Part shown: positions 1 through 6,834 of the stretch, in pieces
Layout: each line of letters opens with the position of its first letter
Numbering within the stretch: position 1 is the stretch's first letter
Assembly (NCBI GenBank): GCA_003021335.1
Contig: PXQL01000038.1
Span: 1 to 11,820 of the forward strand
DNA length: 11,820 bases
Direction: 5' to 3'
DNA from: Halobacteriales archaeon QH_10_67_13
GTDB lineage: Archaea > Halobacteriota > Halobacteria > Halobacteriales > Haloarculaceae
Notes under the pieces: generated by a model
What the model was told of the DNA's origin: nothing
Database searches by the model: none
The model's input: only the letters and a program-made list of their open reading frames with translations
Made by a program: the position numbers and the translations under genes

Positions 1-1
1 C

Positions 2-634
2 GACGAGTTCCGCCAACTCGAGGGCGGCGCCGACGAACCCGACGAGCACAACCCGATGTTGGGCTACCGCGGAATCAGGCGCAGCTTGGACCGGCCGGAC
101 GTGTTCGCCCACGAGCTCGAGGCGTTCAGCCGGCTCTACGAGATGGGGTATGACAACGTCGAACTGATGTTGCCGCTTGTCAACGACGCCGGGGACGTGC
201 TCCGCGCCCGGGAGCTCATCGAGGCGGCCGGCATCGACCCCGAACGGCGCTCCTGGGGCGTGATGATCGAGACCCCGGCCTCTGCCCTGCAGGTCGGAGA
301 GATGGCCGAGGCGGGGATTGACTTCGCTAGCTTCGGTACGAACGACCTCACCCAGTACGCGCTCGCGGTCGATCGGAACAACGAGCGGGTCGCGGACCGG
401 TACGACGAGCTCCACCCCGCGGTGCTCGAGCTCATCGGCCAGACCATCGAGACCTGTCGCGAGCACGGCGTCGACACGAGCATCTGCGGGCAGGCGGGCT
501 CTCGCCCCGAGATGGCCGAGTACCTCGTCGAGAAGGGGATCACCTCGATCAGCGCGAACATCGACGCCGTCAGGGACGTCCAACACGAGGTCAAGCGGGT
601 CGAGGAACGACTCTTGCTGGATTCGGTCCGGTAG
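2..634 (+). CDS. ppsA: Phosphoenolpyruvate synthase, C-terminal part (5' end outside window)
   Basis: This is the last 210 codons of phosphoenolpyruvate synthase (pyruvate, water dikinase), which makes PEP, AMP and phosphate from pyruvate, ATP and water in gluconeogenesis. The frame is open from base 2 and ends at TAG 632-634. The visible part is the PEP/pyruvate-binding TIM-barrel domain of the PEP-utilising family. It includes NPMLGYRG, the metal-binding Glu in MIETPAS, FGTNDLTQY with the metal-binding Asp, and the catalytic-cysteine motif SICGQAGS near the end. The C-terminus (ISANIDAVRDVQHEV) matches the haloarchaeal form and appears complete. Codon use and acidity are normal for a haloarchaeon. 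The N-terminal ATP-binding and phosphohistidine domains lie upstream of the window. The family assignment is firm. Confidence 0.95.
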   Translation, partial: DEFRQLEGGADEPDEHNPMLGYRGIRRSLDRPDVFAHELEAFSRLYEMGYDNVELMLPLVNDAGDVLRARELIEAAGIDPERRSWGVMIETPASALQVGEMAEAGIDFASFGTNDLTQYALAVDRNNERVADRYDELHPAVLELIGQTIETCREHGVDTSICGQAGSRPEMAEYLVEKGITSISANIDAVRDVQHEVKRVEERLLLDSVR

Positions 635-687
635 GTACGGTCGTTCCTTCGAGGGGCGGACGCCGGCCGGAGGCCTCGGGTTGGGGG

Positions 688-1007
688 TCAGAGCGGGTCG
701 ACGGGGCGCCACCCGCCGTCGTTGGTCCGGACCCGCTGGCCGCCCTCGTCCGGGGCGATCTCGATGCGGCCGTCGGTCATCGCCGCGAACGTGTACACGA
801 TCTGCTCGTCGTGCGTGCCGGAATCGAGGACGAAGGCAAACCCCCCCGTCGCTGCCACCCGGCCGCTCACCACGTGGACGAGCCGGGACATACTCTCAAA
901 GTTCGTGTACAACGGCAACACCGAGAGCGAGTCGATACAGGTCCGGATCCGGTTATGCCGCAGGCGCTTTCCCCCGTGCCGGCGACGAGGACCGTCGGCT
1001 GACTCAT
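688..1007 (-). pseudogene. DUF7504-like protein with large internal deletion and frameshift
   Basis: Reading the minus strand, ATG 1007-1005 opens MSQPTVLVAGTGES, which resembles the first beta strand and glycine-rich loop of haloarchaeal DUF7504 (degenerate RecA/KaiC-like) proteins. After about 15 codons the frame loses sense. A second frame then gives the family's C-terminal half, RIRTCIDSLSVLPLY (Walker B-like CIDSL), a helix with LVHVVSGRV, and the conserved GTHDEQ motif, ending at the TGA read from 690-688. Family members are near 200 residues from memory, so roughly 100 codons are absent between the two parts, with the junction at about 945-975. The C-terminal frame is open further upstream but has no plausible start of its own except GTG at 921. 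It is divergent from metG across 117 bp. The domain name is a recollection, and the function is unknown (possibly a regulator). Confidence 0.6.
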
Positions 1008-1094
1008 CGCCGGCCTCACGACCCCGCGAAAAATTCCGGGGTCGACGCGACCGCGTCGGGAGTTGCGGATCTCGGACCGGCGCGGACCGACCGG

Positions 1095-1104
1095 CTTTTT
1101 ATTA
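1095..1104 (+). promoter_or_regulatory. TATA-like box of metG
   Basis: The A/T-only stretch CTTTTTATTA stands out from its GC-rich surroundings and is centred about 25 nt before the metG ATG at 1125. That spacing predicts transcription starting at or next to the start codon (leaderless mRNA), which is common in haloarchaea. It is inferred from position and composition only. Confidence 0.6.
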
Positions 1105-1124
1105 TCGCCGGCAAACCAACAGGT

Positions 1125-3141
1125 ATGAGCCACGAGCCGTTCCCGACGGACGAGCCGGCGGTGGTGACCTGCGGGCTCCCCTACGCCAACGGCGACCTGC
1201 ACGTGGGTCACCTTCGGACGTACGTCGCGGGGGATCTCTACGCCAGGGCGCTGCGCCGGATCGGACAGCAGACGGCGTTCGTCTCGGGATCGGACATGCA
1301 CGGGACGCCGGTTGCGGTCAACGCCGCAGAGGAGGGCGTCGATCCCGGCGCGTTCGCCCTGCGCCACCACGAGCAGTACGCGGCGCGGTTCCCGGAGTTC
1401 AACATCGAGTTCGACCAGTACGGCCACACCGACGACGAGACGAACAAGGCCCTGACCCGGGAGTTCGTCTCGGCGTGGATCGAGGGCGACCACGTCCGCG
1501 AGGCCGAGATCGAGGTGGGGCGACGAGTGCGACGAGGGATGTGGCCGGCACTTAGAGCCCGGCGAGATCGAGGATCCCCGGTCGACGCTGACCGACAACC
1601 CCGCCGAGTACCGGGTCCGCGAGCACAAGTTCCTCCGGCTAGCGGATTTCCAGAAGTACCTCAAGGGGTTTATCGACCGACTCGAAGGGTCCGAGCGGGC
1701 CCGCAACCAGCCCCGCGAGTGGATCGAGGGCGAGCTCAAAGACCTGTGTATCACCCGCGACATGGACTGGGGGATCGACTACCCCGGCGACGACCGCGAG
1801 GATCTCGTGTTGTACGTCTGGGTCGACGCCCCGATCGAGTACGTCGCCGCGACAAAGCAGTACTCCAAGCGGGTCGGCGCCGATGGGTTCGACTGGGAGG
1901 CAGTCTGGACCGTCGACGGCGAGCGCCGCTTCGGGTCCTGGCAGGCCGAGTGGGCCGAGGAAAGCGGCGAGATCGTCCACCTCATTGGGCCCGACATCAT
2001 CCAACACCACACCGTCTTCTGGCCGGCCATGCTCCGCGCGGCGGGGTTCAACGAGCCCCGCGCGGTGCTCGCGACCGGCTTCGTCGGCATCGACGGCAAG
2101 TCCCTCTCGACCTCGCGGGGGCGGGCGGTCTGGGCGAAGGAGTACCTCGAGGCGGGCTTTCACCCGGACCCGTTCCGGTATTACATCGTGACCGGGTCGG
2201 GGTTCGAGCGCGACGTGGACTTCTCCTGGGACCGGTTCGCAGAGCGGGTCAACGGCGAACTGGTCGGCACACTCGGGAACTTCTGGTACCGGGCGCTGTT
2301 GTTCGCCCACCGCAACTACGACGGGACCCCCGAGGCCGAGCTCAGCCCGGCAGTTCGGGACCGCATCGAGGCGGCAGTCGAGCGGTTCGAGGCGAGCGTC
2401 CGGGAGTACGACATCCGTGATCTCGGGGAGCTCGGCGTCGAGCTTGCGAAGTTCGGCAACGAGTACATCCAGCAGAACGAACCCTGGAACCTGCTCGATG
2501 ACGATCCCGACCGGGCGGCCCGGGTGATCCGGGACTGCGTGCAGCTCGCGAAGGCGGCGGCCGTGCTCTCCCAGCCGGTGATGCCCGAGAAGGCAGCGGC
2601 GCTCTGGGACCAACTCGGCGAGGACGGCGACCTCGCGGCCGCCGGGACCGAGGCCGCACTCGCCGCCCCGCCCGAGAGTTTCGGAGCCCCCGAGGCGCTG
2701 TTCGAAGAGGTCTCCGAGGAGACGGTCGAAACGCTTGAGTCGCGGCTCGCGGAACGTGTCGACATGGCCGGAGACGACTCCGATTCCGAGTCAGAAGGCG
2801 TCGATCGCGAGCCGCTGGTCGAGGACCGGATTAGCATCGACACGTTCGGCGAGCTCGATATGCGCGTCGGGACGGTTGTGACCGCCGAGCCCATCGAGGG
2901 GGCCGACGAGCTGTTGCGCCTCGAGGTCGACATCGGCGTCGAGACCCGCCAGGTTGTCGCCGGGCTCAAGCAGTTCCACGACGCGGCGGATCTTCCCGGG
3001 AGTCGGGTGATCGTGGCGGCGAACATCGAGAAGGCCGAACTGTTTGGCCACGAGTCAAACGGCATGGTGCTTGCGGCCGGCGAGGCGGCGGATCTTCTGA
3101 CGACCCACGACGACGCCCCGCTGGGGACCCGCGTCCGGTAG
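1125..3141 (+). pseudogene. metG: Methionine--tRNA ligase, frameshifted by internal deletion near 1515-1522
   Basis: Methionyl-tRNA synthetase (class I) charges tRNA-Met with methionine. The ATG at 1125 opens the N-terminal Rossmann domain, with the HIGH-type motif HVGH at residues 26-29 and the FVSGSDMHGTP block. The frame follows the family for 131 codons to EAEIEV. It then loses sense, while a shifted frame resumes from 1519 with GDECDEGCGRHLEPGEI and runs to TAG 3139-3141. The resumed part holds the KMSKS-equivalent loop GKSLSTSRG (about 2095-2121), the anticodon-binding helical domain, and a C-terminal EMAP/Arc1p-like tRNA-binding domain from about 2833 (GELDMRVGTVV). About 27-30 codons seem to be missing, including the first Cys-x2-Cys pair of the zinc knuckle, while the second pair (CDEGC) remains. 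The frame change fits a deletion of length 2 mod 3. Apart from the junction the sequence is well conserved, so the break is recent or an assembly error in an essential gene. Confidence 0.9.
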
Positions 3142-3148
3142 CCGACGG

Positions 3149-3157
3149 CTTTTATTC
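3149..3157 (+). promoter_or_regulatory. TATA-like box of the 3180 gene
   Basis: The sequence CTTTTATTC lies between the metG stop and the ATG at 3180, centred about 27 nt upstream of that start. This spacing fits a leaderless transcript starting at the ATG. It suggests the small membrane protein has its own promoter instead of depending on metG read-through. Confidence 0.5.
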
Positions 3158-3179
3158 GCCCGCGTTCGTACCCTCAGAC

Positions 3180-3473
3180 ATGACAGACGACGGCTCGGCG
3201 AGCACCGACACCCGCGAGGGCGACGACGCGACGGCCGGCGACGCCGAGCCCGAACCGAACTCGAACGCGGAAACGGATGACGACGAGTGGCGGTTCGCGC
3301 TCTCGGATCTCGAGGAGACAAACGACGGAGACGGAGAGAGCAACGTGGCCGGACCGATCGCGACGCAAGGGCCGCTCGAACCCGGGGCGATCAACCGCGA
3401 GAACGCGCTGTTCGTTCTCCTCGGGATGCTCATAATCGTCGGGCTGCTCGCGAGTATCGTGATCGGATTCTGA
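3180..3473 (+). CDS. Small acidic protein with C-terminal membrane anchor (DUF7312-like)
   Basis: This is a 97-residue protein. Residues 1-60 are very rich in Asp, Glu, Ser and Thr and look unstructured. A short conserved core follows (EWRFALSDLEE at about 36-46 and a GPLEPGAINRENA stretch before the membrane). Residues 76-97 form one hydrophobic helix (ALFVLLGMLIIVGLL onward) ending at the C-terminus. The layout is that of a tail-anchored protein facing the cytoplasm, and I recall the pattern as haloarchaeal DUF7312. It starts 38 nt after the metG stop with its own TATA-like box, and ATG at 3180 is the only sensible start. The function is unknown, and the position after metG may be conserved synteny without a functional link. 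Confidence 0.8.
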   Translation: MTDDGSASTDTREGDDATAGDAEPEPNSNAETDDDEWRFALSDLEETNDGDGESNVAGPIATQGPLEPGAINRENALFVLLGMLIIVGLLASIVIGF

Positions 3474-3536
3474 CGCCGGAACGCCGGGAGCTACCGCAAG
3501 GCAAAGAGCCAAACGAGCCGCGCTCGTACAGACAGT

Positions 3537-4532
3537 GTGGCCGGTCCCCTACGATTCCGACGGTCGAACGAAACCTGGCACCGCGACCGGGTCGAGAACC
3601 AGCTGCGTCGACCGCTCGCGAGCGCGCTCGGGGCCAGCCTGCGCGACCCGGAGGTGCCGGCGCCGCCCGAGTACACCGGCTGTCGGCTCGAGATGGACAA
3701 CGGCGATCTCGCCCTGTTTGCCTACCACGAGGACAGCGGCGCCTACTGGTTGGGCAACACGGAGACGCCGAAGGTCCTCTGGCAGACCAACAAGGAGAGT
3801 TTCGCGGAGGCACCGTACCCGATCACGCGGTGGGCACAGCGGGAGCTGCTGGCCGAACTCGAGCGGTCCGATCCGTGGCTGGCCGAGTACGACCACGTCG
3901 CGTGGTTTTTCCTGCCGGTCCTGTTCTCGAAAGACGGCCGCGAGACGAGCCGACGGTTCTTTCGAGAGCAGGCCAGCGGCTTTCCGGACGCCAGCCGCGA
4001 GGAGGGACTCACCTTCTACCAGGAGCTGCTCTCGACGGGCGTGCTCGACGAGCACCGGTACACGATGGCCTCGAAACTGGGGACCAGCCAGCAGACCGAC
4101 CTCGTCAGGATGCGCGCCGCGATGGCCGAGCTCAACGCCGCCCGGCTGCTCGATACGGCCGGTCACCGGTTCACGCCGGAGATCGAGCTGCCCTCCGGGT
4201 ACGCGCTCGATTACCGCGTCGAGGACATCGACCGCTTAGTCGAGGTGACCCGCCCGGAGCCGCCGCGGCGCCGCCGAGCCGGCGGGCCGATCGCCGCGAT
4301 CAGAGAGACCGTCGACAACAAGACCGACACACAACTCGCCGCTCACGAGCGGGCGGTCGTGTGCGTCGACTGCACCTCGTTCCGGGATTCCGAGTGGGGC
4401 GAAATCGCGGCCGCAGAACCGGGCGTCGGCCACGAACCGGCCGTCGTCTACCGGTACCGCCCGGACGGGAGCGTCGCGGGCTACGAGCGCGGAACGACCG
4501 GACTCTCGGTCGCGGCTGAGTTTCACGACTGA
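3537..4532 (+). CDS. Conserved haloarchaeal protein of unknown function, possible winged-helix segment
   Basis: This 331-residue soluble acidic protein starts at GTG 3537 (VAGPLRFRRSNETWHRD onward). I do not recognise a named family. Three parts can be seen. An N-terminal domain (about 1-135) is rich in aromatics, with WLGNTETPKVLWQT and a WFFLPVLF segment. A central part (about 155-215) reads like a winged helix: helices, then LGTSQQTDLVRMRAAMAELNAARLL, then a strand-like RFTPEIEL. After a basic linker (PPRRRRAGG, about 242-250) comes a C-terminal domain (about 260-331) containing one Cys-x2-Cys (CVDC, 276-279) and ending AAEFHD. There is no signal peptide or membrane segment. It lies 63 nt after the small membrane protein on the same strand, with no clear TATA box between, so they may be co-transcribed. 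A regulatory or DNA-binding role is only a guess. Confidence 0.75.
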   Translation: MAGPLRFRRSNETWHRDRVENQLRRPLASALGASLRDPEVPAPPEYTGCRLEMDNGDLALFAYHEDSGAYWLGNTETPKVLWQTNKESFAEAPYPITRWAQRELLAELERSDPWLAEYDHVAWFFLPVLFSKDGRETSRRFFREQASGFPDASREEGLTFYQELLSTGVLDEHRYTMASKLGTSQQTDLVRMRAAMAELNAARLLDTAGHRFTPEIELPSGYALDYRVEDIDRLVEVTRPEPPRRRRAGGPIAAIRETVDNKTDTQLAAHERAVVCVDCTSFRDSEWGEIAAAEPGVGHEPAVVYRYRPDGSVAGYERGTTGLSVAAEFHD

Positions 4533-4551
4533 TCGCCGGCGAGACACGAAC

Positions 4552-4560
4552 AGTTATACC
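4552..4560 (+). promoter_or_regulatory. TATA-like box of the Nudix-fold gene
   Basis: AGTTATACC lies about 28 nt before the GTG at 4584, in a 51-nt gap after the previous gene. The spacing supports both a separate leaderless transcript and the choice of the GTG start. Confidence 0.5.
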
Positions 4561-4583
4561 GCGGCAGCAAATACAGCTGGCTC

Positions 4584-5147
4584 GTGACGAACGAACCGAC
4601 CGCGAGCGACGGCGCCAGCATCGAGACGCTCGCCGATCCCGAGTCGCTGCGCGACGGGACGGTTCCAGTCGAGGAGGTCGACCGCGTCGTGCCCGCCGCG
4701 CAGTTCGAGGGGCTGCGCGAGCACTACGACAGTGTCGCAGGCGTCGTCCAAGTCGGGATCACCGACGAGGACGGCCGGGTACTGCTGCAGGGCTCGCCCG
4801 AGGACGGCGACTGGGCGCCCCCGGGCGGCCCCGTCGAGCCCGGCACAGACTGGGTCGCGGCCGCCGAGCAGACGATGGAATCCCAGACCGGGGTCGATGT
4901 CGAGATCCGCGAGGTGAGGCTGCTCGAGCGGCTCCGGTTCAGTCCTGAGGACGGCGAGGAGACCGTCTCTTCGTGGGGAGTCACGTTCGGCGCCGCCGTC
5001 GAGGACGAGCAGTTCCTGCGGGACCCCGAGATCGTCGATCACCCGTACCTTCCCCCGGAACACGAGCAGACGTTCGCGTGGTTCGACGCCGTCCCCGAGG
5101 ACGCAAACGACAATCACGTCGAACACATCAAACTTTTCGTAGAATAA
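4584..5147 (+). CDS. Nudix-fold protein with degenerate catalytic box
   Basis: This 187-residue protein has a Nudix (MutT) fold in residues about 50-180: strand VAGVVQVGITDEDGRVLL, the loop DWAPPGGPVEPG, the Nudix helix, then further strands. Nudix hydrolases cleave nucleoside diphosphates linked to another group and need the box G-x5-E-x7-R-E-U-x-E-E-x-G-U. Here the aligned stretch starts at G82 and ends G103-V104, but the box charges are replaced: Thr88 for Glu, Gln96-Thr97 for Arg-Glu, and Ser100-Gln101 for Glu-Glu. The metal-binding glutamates are therefore absent and hydrolysis by the usual mechanism looks unlikely, so a binding or regulatory role is possible. The start is GTG 4584 because of the TATA-like box at 4552. 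The stop lies 8 bp from the 3' end of the convergent tRNA gene. Confidence 0.85.
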   Translation: MTNEPTASDGASIETLADPESLRDGTVPVEEVDRVVPAAQFEGLREHYDSVAGVVQVGITDEDGRVLLQGSPEDGDWAPPGGPVEPGTDWVAAAEQTMESQTGVDVEIREVRLLERLRFSPEDGEETVSSWGVTFGAAVEDEQFLRDPEIVDHPYLPPEHEQTFAWFDAVPEDANDNHVEHIKLFVE

Positions 5148-5155
5148 CCGGGAGG

Positions 5156-5229
5156 CGGGCCGGGCGCGATTTGAACACGCGACCGACGGGTTAAGAGCCC
5201 GTCGCTCTGCCAGACTGAGCTACCGGCCC
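5156..5229 (-). tRNA. tRNA-Lys (anticodon CTT)
   Basis: On the minus strand this 74-nt sequence folds as a complete cloverleaf. The acceptor stem GGGCCGG/CCGGCCC pairs fully. The D arm is GCTC/GAGC, the anticodon stem is ACGGG/CCCGT with loop CTCTTAA (anticodon CTT, lysine), the variable region is 5 nt, and the T arm is GCGTG/CGCGC with loop TTCAAAT. The discriminator base is G. CCA is not encoded, as is usual in haloarchaea, so it would be added by the CCA-adding enzyme. No intron is present. Confidence 0.97.
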
Positions 5230-5250
5230 GCATCTATACCTCGTGAACTC

Positions 5251-5263
5251 TGTTGAAATACGT
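5251..5263 (-). promoter_or_regulatory. TATA-like box of tRNA-Lys
   Basis: Read on the minus strand, ACGTATTTCAACA lies about 22-34 nt upstream of the mature 5' end of tRNA-Lys. This is the usual place for an archaeal TATA box driving a tRNA gene. It sits between the tRNA and the stop of the upstream membrane-protein gene, so the tRNA is probably transcribed on its own. Confidence 0.5.
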
Positions 5264-5287
5264 TTCCTTTCGACCGCCGGTAGCCGG

Positions 5288-5896
5288 TCAGGCGTCGAAG
5301 ACCTCGAGCGGATCCTCTTCGAGGACGTAGCCCACGGCACCCGCGAGCGCGGCGAGCCCGACGACGGCCCCGAGAACGCCCGGGAGTTCGGTCCCGATAT
5401 CGACCGAGACCGCGTTGCCGGCGAACCCGCCACCGCCGCCGTTGCCGCCGCTGGGCTCGAAGACGACCATCAGTAGCAAGAAGACGACGCTGACGGCGAG
5501 CGCGCCGGCTCCGGTCGCGATCGCGGCGGCGGTCTGTGCCGGCTCGTCGGTGCGGGCGTAGTACACTGCCGTCGCGGCCGCCGCGACGACCCCGAGCGTG
5601 GTCACCGTCTCCTGGAACGCACCGGTGACGGCACCGAACAGCTCGTTTTGGCCGCCGCTGACCACGATCGCCGCCTGGTCGCCGATGAACGAGCCCAGCA
5701 ACAACGCGAGGAACGTCCCGGCGGCGACGAGTCCGAACACCACGCCGCCGAATTTCGCGTACTCGACGGCCTCCGCCTGGCCGCCGGACTGTTGGACGGG
5801 CTGTCTGGGCTCTTGGGGAGTCCGTCGTCGCTCCTGCCCGCCGGTCCGCTCGTCGATCGCGTCCTGTCCGCCCGTTCCGGACTCGTCGTCTGACAT
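5288..5896 (-). CDS. Predicted four-helix membrane protein, unknown function
   Basis: This 202-residue protein has a hydrophilic N-terminus (about 1-45) rich in Asp, Glu, Arg, Gln and Gly, then four likely transmembrane helices at about 49-71, 97-114, 122-146 and 170-191. A glycine-rich loop (GGNGGGGG near 150-157) separates helices 3 and 4, and the C-terminus is short and acidic (EEDPLEVFDA). No transport or enzymatic motif is visible. It resembles uncharacterised haloarchaeal membrane proteins. The ATG at 5896-5894 (MSDDESG) is chosen over upstream in-frame starts because a TATA box sits about 25-30 nt before it. It is divergent from surE and transcribed towards tRNA-Lys. Confidence 0.8.
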   Translation of the reverse strand: MSDDESGTGGQDAIDERTGGQERRRTPQEPRQPVQQSGGQAEAVEYAKFGGVVFGLVAAGTFLALLLGSFIGDQAAIVVSGGQNELFGAVTGAFQETVTTLGVVAAAATAVYYARTDEPAQTAAAIATGAGALAVSVVFLLLMVVFEPSGGNGGGGGFAGNAVSVDIGTELPGVLGAVVGLAALAGAVGYVLEEDPLEVFDA

Positions 5897-5920
5897 TACC
5901 GACACCGTACAGGGTAACTC

Positions 5921-5928
5921 ATATAAAA
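5921..5928 (-). promoter_or_regulatory. TATA box of the 5896 membrane-protein gene
   Basis: On the minus strand the octamer TTTTATAT lies 25-32 nt before the ATG at 5896. This is the best-formed TATA box in the first half of the window and predicts a leaderless mRNA. It lies in the 144-bp divergent gap shared with surE. Confidence 0.65.
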
Positions 5929-6040
5929 GTACGCCCGAGAGACCCCCCAACGACGGAACGAGGAGTTCCGGGCGACGCCGGCTCGGGGAGTCTCGGCGTC
6001 CGAACGCCAGGTTCATTCGGCTCTGCGCGACATCAGGAGT

Positions 6041-6829
6041 ATGGACCAGCCGGAGATCCTGCTGACGAACGACGACGGGATCGAGGCGGCCGGGCACAGG
6101 GCGCTGTACGAGCGGCTCACGGAGATCGGGTCGGTGACGGCGGTCGCGCCGGCGACGGACCAGAGCGCGGTCGGGCGGGCGCTCTCGCACTCAGCGGCCG
6201 TTCGGGAGCACGAGCTTGGCTACGAGGTCGACGGGACACCCAGTGACTGCGTGATCGCGGGGCTCTCGGAGCTGGTACCCGACGCCGATCTGGTCGTTGC
6301 CGGCTGCAACCGCGGGGCCAACCTGGGGGCGGCCAGCCTCGGGCGATCGGGGACGGTGAGCGCGGCCGTCGAGGCGACTTTCTTTGACGTCCCGGCGATC
6401 GCCGTCTCGACGTACGTGCCCCTCGGAGAGTACGCCGCTGGCGACGACCTGGCCGTGCCCCGCGAGCAGTACGACGAGGCGGCCCGAGCCGGAGGGTATC
6501 TGGCGGCGAACGCCGCGGCGGCCGGAGTCTTCGAGACTGCCGAGTACCTGAATGTCAACGCGCCGGTCGCCGACGAGGCCCGCGGGGAGATGGTCGTCAC
6601 GGAACCATCGGAGGGCTATTACCTGGAGGCGCGCCGCGACGACGAGGAGATGATCTTCGAGAACGGCGCCTGGGAGCTGATGGGCAACGGGACCCTACCC
6701 GACGGCTCCGGGACCGATCGGCGGGCCGTAATCGAGGGGCTGACGAGCGTCTCGCCGCTGACGGCACCCCACACCGTCGGGGAGGCAAACGGGCTCGACG
6801 GGCTCGCCGACGGATACGGCCGGGACTAA
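6041..6829 (+). CDS. surE: 5'/3'-nucleotidase SurE
   Basis: SurE is a metal-dependent phosphatase that dephosphorylates nucleoside 5'- and 3'-monophosphates, probably in nucleotide salvage or stress survival. This copy has 262 residues. It starts with the canonical ILLTNDDG (metal ligands D11 and D12), followed by APATDQSAVG (S42) and VVAGCNRGANLG, in which N90 takes the place of the family's conserved Asn ligand. The GTPSDC motif (66-70) and the RSGTVSAAVEA helix are also present, so the active site looks complete. The C-terminal half (NVNAPVADEARG, then TDRRAV and VSPLTAPHT) matches haloarchaeal members. GGAG lies only 1 nt before the ATG, too close to serve as a normal ribosome-binding site. 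It converges on the dna2-like gene with only 5 bp between the stop codons. Confidence 0.93.
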   Translation: MDQPEILLTNDDGIEAAGHRALYERLTEIGSVTAVAPATDQSAVGRALSHSAAVREHELGYEVDGTPSDCVIAGLSELVPDADLVVAGCNRGANLGAASLGRSGTVSAAVEATFFDVPAIAVSTYVPLGEYAAGDDLAVPREQYDEAARAGGYLAANAAAAGVFETAEYLNVNAPVADEARGEMVVTEPSEGYYLEARRDDEEMIFENGAWELMGNGTLPDGSGTDRRAVIEGLTSVSPLTAPHTVGEANGLDGLADGYGRD

Positions 6830-6834
6830 CAGAA

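Noticed and set aside
318..1124. Long open plus-strand frame running from ppsA into metG
   Set aside because: The upstream part is an out-of-frame reading of ppsA and the antisense of the DUF7504-like gene. The metG TATA-like box at 1095 and the family N-terminus fix the start at 1125.
1639..2613. Long antisense frames over metG and other genes
   Set aside because: These are open because GC-rich codons rarely form stops on the opposite strand. They carry no motif and contradict strongly conserved sense-strand proteins.
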